NCBI GenBank assembly: GCA_946807835.1
Contig: OX327693.1
Coordinates: 3,737,501 to 3,801,500, forward strand
Source of the DNA: Ailanthus altissimus
Lineage: Eukaryota > Streptophyta > Magnoliopsida > Sapindales > Simaroubaceae
Direction: 5' to 3'
DNA: 64,000 bases
Made by a program: the position numbers and the translations under genes. How positions within the stretch are numbered: position 1 is the first letter of the stretch; each line of letters begins with the position of its first letter. Under the pieces are notes generated by a model. It did no database searches, was not told the DNA's origin, and was given only the letters and a program-made list of their open reading frames with translations. Positions 56,810-64,000 of this stretch are shown here, piece by piece.

Positions 56810-57667
56810 TATTAGAATTTGGTGATTCAAAATTAAAGTTGAATTTGATATTGAGTTAGAGACCAATAAAGAGTCAATATGAGTTCGAGTACGCACTGGA
56901 CGTATGAGAAAGGAATAAAAACAGAGAGTTAAAAGTGAGAAAAGACGTAAAAGTACAAGGAAGAAATCTCTAGGTGTGAGTGTTGCGACTTTGGATTCTG
57001 AGCACTATGCACCAAAATCAAAACACTTAGCACTGTGGCATTGGATGCTGAGCGTTGTGGCACTAGATTGAGATCTCAATATGGCCACAACCATATCTTC
57101 TGAACAGCACGATGCCCATTTTCAGAAAACTCACAATTTTATGTTTCTTCGAGTGTTTGAGTCGGTTTTGAACTTTCTTTTGTGTGGACTCCTATTCTAA
57201 CAACAAATAGGTCTTCTAGGTTGTTTTAGATCCTATAAAACCTTTTAATTCATAAAAATTAGCAATGTATCAACAAAAGAGAGAATAGTTAGAGCAGCTT
57301 TGGCACTAGGTATAAGCACAGAAGAGTGCCATGGAGTGCTTGAGCGTTGAGCATAAACGTAAGAAAACATTGGGTAAATTCTTGAGGAGCTCATCTATTG
57401 ATATATTCCTTAATAATCTCTTATGTTAGTTCTTTGTGAACAGGTTAATAAAAAAAGTCAAGGTCTATGATATACTATGAACTTAAGCAGTTGTTGCTGA
57501 ATCACATATCTTCTTGTGTCTTGTGTGATTGATTGTCGTCTTTATAGTGTGTTTGATCTTATTATTTTTGTTTTACTTGTAAGAAAAGTCTTCAACAAGC
57601 GCTTTTAAATTTTAGAGTGCTAAATACCAATAGAAGAGATATTTAGTCCTAAGAAAAATTCTCAATA
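56810..57667 (+). repeat. 3' LTR of the non-autonomous element
   Basis: Starts TATTAG (TG changed to TA) and ends CTCAATA. Numerous differences from the 5' LTR show the insertion is old. Confidence 0.88.
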
Positions 57668-58199
57668 AGATTAATATTTATTGTTAATACATTGTTTTAA
57701 TAATGTTAAATTCAACAATGGAGTAACGTATAGTTTTTTAAAATAATTCTACAAGTTATTTTGAAATTCGTAACCATAAAGAAGATGAACATTGACATTA
57801 AAGACTCATCCATGGCTAGAACTTATTAAATTCTATCAAACTTAAATAACACTGAGACCTATATTCAAAATAAATTTATAAATGACCAGCTTGTCACCAA
57901 TTACATATGATTTTCATAAATTTTACAAGTTATTTTAAAATTCTATAACAATAAAGAAGATACAACTTGTCATTAAAGACTCAACCATCAGCTAGTTCAT
58001 ACTAACTTTTATCAAACTTAAATAAATATTGGGACCTTGATTTAAAATCAAGTTAAATAAATATATAAGAAAATAATTTAGTAGACTACGAAGTTTACTA
58101 TATTATTTTTTAATATTTTTTATTAAATTATTTTAAATTTAACATATTTAATTCATTATTTAGGGTATTATATTGTATGTATAGAAAATAACTAAACTT

Positions 58200-58325
58200 A
58201 GTGTTAATAAAGTGCTTTTAATATAATAATTAAGGTTCTTGATTTCTAGCCAAAAATTTTGAGTTTGATAAGTTGATTAAGAAACTTAATTTTAGCCAAA
58301 TTTGAATTTCAGTCCCACTAAGTGA
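58200..58325 (+). repeat. tRNA-like head with internal duplication, unit 5
   Basis: Shares with unit 2 the extra segment (agttgattaagaaacttaat, then tttagccaaatttgaatttc) between the A-box-like and B-box-like parts. Confidence 0.55.
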
Positions 58326-58808
58326 ATACTTTTGTTGTTCCATTTAAAAAATATGAAGGTATAACAATATTTTATGCCTTTTGATAATCAATTTTTTTTT
58401 GTTTTTTTGACCATTAAATCAAATAAAAACTAACTTTTGACAAAGATCTCTCTAATTCTTTTGAACTTTAAAAGTCCGTAAGTCTCTTAAAAAAAACTAA
58501 GTCCTACACCCTTTAAAGAAATGGAAATAATTTCTCATATAAATAGTCATGAAAATTGTACTTGTTAAATTAGTCTTCAATCAAATAATGATTGTCAAAA
58601 AATCTAATTTTCGAATTCTAGTATATTAAAAATTTTACAAAACTTTAAAAAAAATTATTAAATATCAACAAAGGCTTTATCAATTGTTTTAATCTTAAAG
58701 GAAAACCACCAACTATCTGCTTTTGAATTTTAAATTATTCAAAAATTTTTTTTATCTTAAATTACTACAAAAAAATCTAATGTTTGCAAAATTTAATTCT
58801 ATAAATGA

Positions 58809-59390
58809 TGTTGAAGCGGAAGCAATCAAATAAGAAAATATTCTAAGTAATATAATGTAGAAACAAATAATTAAGAAATCTAAAGAGAGAAAGGTAGTAT
58901 AAAACACACAGAATTTATATGGTACGACAACTTGCTTACGTCCAAGGTGGATCAAGATTATACTCTCTTATTATTGAATCTTAAGGCATTCACAAAGTAT
59001 GTCTTTTACAAGAAAGACTCACAAAGAACTCACTCTTTCTTGTAAATAAAGAGTTTCTCTCACAAAGAACTTTTATATCACTTAGATATCATACAGATCA
59101 CAAAAATGTGTTTATAAGCCAATTGAAGGCCTTTAGATAGGCTTTAAGATGACTTAGGTTAACCTCAAATATATGAGAGTCGCTTTAAGGAGTCCTAGAA
59201 CAAGTGGGAGAAGGAACAAAACGAAAAAGCCTTTTTCCCTCACCAAGCACCATGGCGCTAGATGGCTATGCTGTAGTGTTGAGCACCTAGAGCCGCTGTG
59301 CCCACTCACTATTTAGGGTACTGCAACGCTCATGCCTGGGCAATCGCTTTTATATTTCTGCGTCTGTCTTTGATCCTCACACACCTAACA
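58809..59390 (-). repeat. 3' LTR of the Tork-like copia
   Basis: 582 bp. On the plus strand it starts TGTTGAAGCGG and ends CACCTAACA. The first 110 bases match 63487-63598. Confidence 0.85.
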
Positions 59391-59514
59391 TACTTGACTT
59401 GTTCTCTAAATCATATCATGATAATTTTTAATCAACTTTCTCACAAATTTCGTCATTGATTCAAAATCATTCACAAAGTATCTCAATATTTCATATTCGC
59501 ATATTCGGTCACCC

Positions 59515-62500
59515 TCATAGAGTAGTGACTCTAGTTAAGTACTTGTATAGGATGAATTTAACCGAGGACAGTGGCTTAGTCAATATATTAGTAGGATTTT
59601 CAGATGACGCTATTTTTGTTAGACTTACTTCATCACTTTGGACAATCTCTCGAATGTAATGGAGCCGTACATCAATGTGTTTAGATCTCTCGTGAAGCAC
59701 TTGATGCTTGCTTATGTGTATGGCACTTTGGTTATCACAGTACACATTGGTGTTCACATCTTCAGTAGCCAATACCTCTGAGCATATGCTTTTCAGCCAT
59801 ACAGCCTTCTTAATAGCTTTTTCAACAGTTATATACTCTGCCTCTCTGGTAGATAGTGCAACTACATATTGTAGAGCTGATCTCCAATATACACTACACC
59901 TAAACACTGTGAATACGTAACCCGTCGATGATCTTCTCTTGTTTAGATTACTTATATAATCAAAGTTTACATATCATCTTACTATTACATTGTTGTCTTC
60001 ATCCCTTTTATACATCAATCCGTGATTTGACATCCTCTCAAGATATCTCAAAATTCACTTCATTGTAAGCCAATGATCCTTACCTGGATTCGTCATGTAT
60101 CTAGTCACCACACTCACAGCTTGTGCTATGTCTGATCTTGTATAAACCATTGCATACATGATACTCCCCACAGCGCTTGCATATAGTACTTTATTCATCT
60201 GCAGTTTCTTTTTTTCGGATGTCGGCGATTGTACTACTGAAAGTTTAAAATACATGGCCGAAGAAGTAGAGACAGCCTTTGAATTGGATATACTAAACTT
60301 TTCTAAGATCTTGAGTATATATCGCTATTAAGATAAGAAGATAACATCTCTTTTTTTCCTCACAATATCTATACCCAATATCCTCTTCGCTGCTCCTAAA
60401 TCCTTAATCTTAAACTCGTCACTCAGCTACTTCTTAACTGAGTATACATATCCCACAACTCAAGTTCTTAAAGTATACGTATCCATCATACTTACTCCTA
60501 TTAAAGCTACAAGCCATCATAAACTCATCAAATCTTCTATACCACTGTCTAGGTGATTACTTTAAATCATATAATAACTTATTCAGCAAACAAGCATGAT
60601 CCTCTTTTTTAGGTTCTACAAATCCTTGCGGCTGTGCAATGATCGTTTCTTTAAGTTCTCTATGTAAGAAAGCCGTCTTTACATTCATCTGCTCTATATG
60701 TAAATCAAAGTTTGCATACATGGCTAGCAGAATTCTAATAGATATGTACTTGATGACTGGAGAGAATATCTAATAAAAGTTTACTCACACTCTCTGAGTA
60801 AAACATTGTGCAATTAACCCAGCCTTAAATCTTGTAGGCTATATCCTCGGTATCCCCTTCTACACCTTATACACTCACTTGCACCCAATTAGTTTCTTTT
60901 GAGGTTTCTCCATCAACTTTCATGTATTGTTTTTCTTAAGAGAACTAATCTCTTCTTCCATGGCTTGCTGCCAATCATTTTTTTTCCACTCTTTATAGCC
61001 TCTCTATATGTTCTAACTCATCAAATTCAAGAGTGTAAGCAGAATTAAAAGCGTGAGCAACTAAATCTATTTGTGCATACCTAATTGACGAGTTAATCAT
61101 TTTTCTTAACCTGTCTCTGGCTAGCTAACACTCTTCAAGTTTTATCTTAGGAGTCCTAGTCTTTCTTTGGGTACACTTAGAGGAACTCACCGATGTTTTT
61201 GGTTCATCTTCAAGGATCTCTTTATTGAAGTATTGATCTGGGGGCATATCAAATTTATATTCAAGCTCTACTTTAACTTCTATTAACTCGGGTGCTGAGT
61301 TTTCCTTGATCACAGATTCTTCTTTCTCATCTTCTTGGAATGCTTTTAATATGGTCATCTAATTGAACATCATGTCACGATTTGTGATATTCCTTAGTTG
61401 TGTTAAATTCTTACACCACACTTTGTATCTTTTCACTCATTTGGGATATCCTATGAATGCTCTTTTGATAGCTCTAGGTTCTAATTTTTTCTGCTTAACA
61501 TGTATAAAGGTAGGGCAACTAAAAATTCTAAGGTAGTCATACTTATGAGTGTTGCCAGACTATTTCTTTTTTGGCATCTTGAAGTCAATTGTTGAGGAGG
61601 GATTTCTATTAATCAAATAAGCTGTAGTCACTATAACTTCTTACCAAATTGCCTTAGACATCTTTGCATTGGTAAGCATGCATATAACTCTTTCAAGTAG
61701 GGTTCTATTTATCGTCTCAATTATGTCATTCTGTTGTGGTGTTGATCTCACTGTTCTATACTTTCAAATCTCATGCTTGGCACAAAACCTATCAAACTCT
61801 CTATTTTAAAACTCGAGGCCATTGTCAGTTCTTAACCTCTTCACCTTTTTATCAGTCTGATTCTCAATAAGAGCCTTTCAAGTCTTGAACGTATCAAACA
61901 CTTGATCCTTGCTTTTCAACACATAGACCCACAACTTATTTGAATAGTGATCAATCAAACTGATAAAATACCTAGCATCACCACAAGTAGTTGTCTGAGC
62001 TAGTCTATAAAGATTCGAGTGTATGTAGTCAAAAGTCCCCTCAGTCTTATGCTCGCTGGTACTAAACCTCGTCTTATGTGCTTTTTCAAGTACACAATGT
62101 TTGCAAAACTCTAATGGCTAAAACCTATCATCACCAGATGCCTTTTGACTAAATAACTCATTCGGGTTTCTCTCACCTAGGTGTGCTAATCTAAAATGCC
62201 ACAACTTGATTTACATATTCTCATCATCTACAAAAAATAATACAAAACTACTTACAACTTCTCCCTTTAGCACATAAATATATTTATGCTTCTCTCCTCT
62301 CATTACCATCATGGAACTCCTTAATACTCTCAAAACCCTTCCGTCGATCTTGATGGAACACTTGTTCTGGTCTAAAGTCCCTATTAAGATCAAGTTCTTT
62401 TTTAGGTTAGAAACATACCTAACTTCTGTCAACTTTCTCACTCGCCCATCATGTAGCCTAAGTTTAATACTACCAATTCTCATCATCTGACAAGCAAGCC

Positions 62501-63480
62501 TAAGTTTAATACTATCAATTTCTATCATCTGACAAGTAATGTCATTATCCATTAACACATTTCCACAATTAATGGGCTAGAAATTTATAAACCAAGACTT
62601 GTGTGAGGACACATGAAATGTACAATCAGAATCAAGAACCCATTGTTTAGTATTCTTACCATTAGTAGTGATTAGTGTCTCTACGCTGCCGTAGCTATCA
62701 TTATAGGCAAGCGCAACATTTGCTTTCTTCTTGTCTTGTGCTTTTTTCTCCAGATAGTCCTTTATGAAGTGTCATTCTTTCTTACAGCAATAACACTTTC
62801 TCAGAGTCCTGGATTTTAATCTTGAGCCATTTTTTTTCTTCTATCTCTATATGAGGGCCTTCCTCTTACAGATAAACTTTTTGCATTACCCTCAATCTGC
62901 TTTCCTAATAACTTTGAGTTTAATGATGACTTCATATCGCTCATTTTTAAACTCTCTTAGTTATAGAGAAGTGTATCAATAAAGCTCTTATAACTCTTGG
63001 AAAGTGAACTCAACAATTTTCATATCTTCATCTTTCATTTTGTTATTGATAGACTCAAGATCAAGAATGATCTCGTTGAAGGCATGCATATAATCTTTCA
63101 TTAGTGTCCCTTCTGACATGGACAACTAATACAACTTCTTCTTTTAATGCAATCTGTTGGCCAATAATTTTCACATATAAAAGGGGTTAAACTTTTTCCA
63201 AAGACTGATCGCCATCATCTCCTATGCTACGTCCCTCAATACTTCATCGCTCAATGATAAAAGGATTGTACTATAAGCTCTTTCTTGAATGTCCCTTTTT
63301 TCTTCTTCAACCTTGGATGACTTTATCATTTTCTCCCATTCACTAGATGAGCTACATTCTCTTCTAATTCTGAGCCTAATCATTGGCCTCATCTTCTACA
63401 AATTGAAGTAATTCGTACCGTTGAATTTCTCTACCTCATCTTTGGGTATGGCTATGTATTCTTAAAACCAAGCTCTAATA
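59515..63480 (-). pseudogene. copia gag-pol pseudogene (Tork-like)
   Basis: RNase H is clearest at 59515-59907 (VALSTREAEYI, CDNQSAIHISKHQVLHERSKHID). RT pieces lie at 60055-60560 (VGSIMYAMVYTRSDIAQAV). Integrase lies at about 61560-62150. The pre-integrase/protease region at 62211-62558 contains a 14-residue tandem duplication. A gag zinc knuckle near 62770-62810 (CYCC and an H) has its last Cys changed to Tyr and a stop inside. Stops and frameshifts separate all parts. Confidence 0.87.
62456..62539 (-). repeat. 42-bp tandem duplication in the copia pol remnant
   Basis: Two copies starting gcctaagtttaatacta (62456 and 62498) encode two forms of a 14-residue stretch (MMRIGSIKLRL and MIEIDSIKLRL). 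The frame is kept. Confidence 0.85.
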
Positions 63481-63486
63481 CCAGTT

Positions 63487-63598
63487 TGTTGAAGCGAAAG
63501 CAATCAAACAAGCAAATATCTCAAGTAATATAATGTAGAAAAAAGCAAATAAAAAATCTAGAGAGAGAAAGGTAGGAGAAAACATATAGAATATACGT
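63487..63598 (-). repeat. truncated 5' LTR of the Tork-like copia
   Basis: 112 bp matching the start of 58809-59390, then abruptly replaced by Tat gypsy sequence. Confidence 0.85.
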
Positions 63599-64000
63599 AG
63601 ATTTTCTTGTGGTACAGGCACCTATCACCTATAACGCTATAGTAAGATGATTTTAGATCCATTATATGGAAGCAATTCCATCTACTTTACACTAGGTTGT
63701 TCAATGCATCTCGGCCATATGGAGAGAAACAACAGACCTCAAAGGAGAACAGTTACAAGCTAAGAAATTCTATGCAAATTCCCTCAAAGCTATAACCATC
63801 GACGCAGAGCAAACAAATTTTGGAATCTCTCCTAGTGGGAAAAGAACCGATTCAAAATAATAACTAACGATTGATAGCCTAAAAAAGTCTTACTCGAGAG
63901 AGAATATGCACCTCTCAATATGGGGAAAAAGAAGAAAAAGTGATACTTGACCTTTTAGCCCTCGATCAAAAGTTCTTTCTCGGAACATCCTTGACTGAGG
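63597..64000 (+). pseudogene. second Tat gypsy fragment (protease to RT linker)
   Basis: Aligns with 33611-34015 with scattered substitutions and small indels, in the same orientation, and runs off the window. It retains tracts such as GEQLQAKKFYANS and KAITIDAEQTNF. The junction with the copia LTR shares the bases gtagatttt. Confidence 0.88.

Larger units (their letters stand above)
55285..57667. mobile_element. complete non-autonomous LTR retrotransposon with non-coding interior
   Basis: Two LTRs (55285-56124, 840 bp; 56810-57667, 858 bp) flank 685 bp with a Met-type primer site TGGTATCAGAGC (56127-56138) and a purine tract (ataggggat) before the right LTR. Flanks are agagt (55280-55284) and agatt (57668-57672), a target duplication with one change. 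The interior has no open frame of note, so it depends on another element's proteins. The orientation is plus from the primer site. Confidence 0.9.
49738..58808. repeat. segmental repeat array of about five related units with nested insertions
   Basis: The anchor ataaataattatgaaaatta and its flanks recur near 50211, 52139, 54059, 54997 and 58536. After removing inserted elements, most units are about 1.1-1.2 kb. Each unit consists of a tRNA-like head, a middle AT-rich part, a segment ending in ctataagtgattataagagatt, and a tail from aatgttaaattcaacaatgg onwards. Units 1 and 4 are preceded by an extra segment starting gaaatttga (49738 and about 54507). Unit 3 is cut short near 54160, followed by about 340 bp of unrelated sequence. 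Unit 5 is cut by the copia LTR at 58809. No coding sequence. Confidence 0.88.
58809..63598 (-). mobile_element. Tork-like Ty1/copia element, decayed, 5' LTR truncated by a Tat fragment
   Basis: The left LTR (58809-59390) is the 3' LTR. The right one begins at 63487 next to a Met-type primer site (TGGTATTAGAGC on the minus strand, about 63473-63484) but is broken after 112 bp by gypsy sequence. The interior shows, from right to left, gag, zinc knuckle, protease region, integrase, RT and RNase H of a copia element, with stops throughout. Confidence 0.9.

Noticed and set aside
1..64000. CRISPR arrays, operons, riboswitches, bacterial or organelle inserts
   Set aside because: No regularly spaced repeats with unique spacers, no bacterial gene strings and no recognisable organelle genes seen; the window is ordinary nuclear plant DNA in this respect.

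Overview
This window is nuclear DNA from a eudicot plant. It is AT-rich and full of retrotransposons. The plant assignment rests on spliced genes with plant-type GT-AG introns, a chloroplast stearoyl-ACP desaturase with a plastid transit peptide, and plant lineages of copia, gypsy (including Tat), L1 and hAT elements. The desaturase has the same precursor length (396 residues) and intron-free numbering as the castor bean enzyme, but I cannot name the genus.

Three genes look functional. On the minus strand, a three-exon FAM136A-like gene (149 aa, 9737-15423) has a 4.8-kb second intron holding a wrecked gypsy element with a copia remnant nested inside it. Head to head with it, on the plus strand, is an uninterrupted Shewanella-like protein phosphatase of the SLP2 type (16268-17455). 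On the minus strand, a three-exon stearoyl-ACP desaturase spans 24484-29508. A broken S40/DUF584 senescence-regulator gene lies at about 22140-22670.

The rest is mobile DNA or decayed AT-rich sequence. 1-7830 is a gypsy element (left end outside the window) ruined mainly by nonsense changes and interrupted by a very young copia element (177-4535; 132-bp LTRs with one mismatch; target duplication GTATG) that has lost gag. 30.7-37.0 kb is a Tat-lineage gypsy remnant on the plus strand; a second fragment of the same family ends the window (63597-64000). 41720-48490 is a full-length but mutated L1-type LINE with an 18-bp target-site duplication. 49.7-58.8 kb is a non-coding segmental repeat array of roughly 1.1-1.2 kb units, each with a tRNA-like head. 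Two corresponding units carry the same LTR element at the same site, once as a solo LTR and once as a complete non-autonomous element. Another unit carries a hAT-like MITE, and a sister unit shows the empty site. 58809-63598 is a decayed Tork-like copia on the minus strand.

I found no new enzymatic or defence system. The most informative structure is the 49.7-58.8 kb array: its paralogous units act as built-in empty-site controls and let the order of insertion, duplication and solo-LTR formation be read from the sequence.
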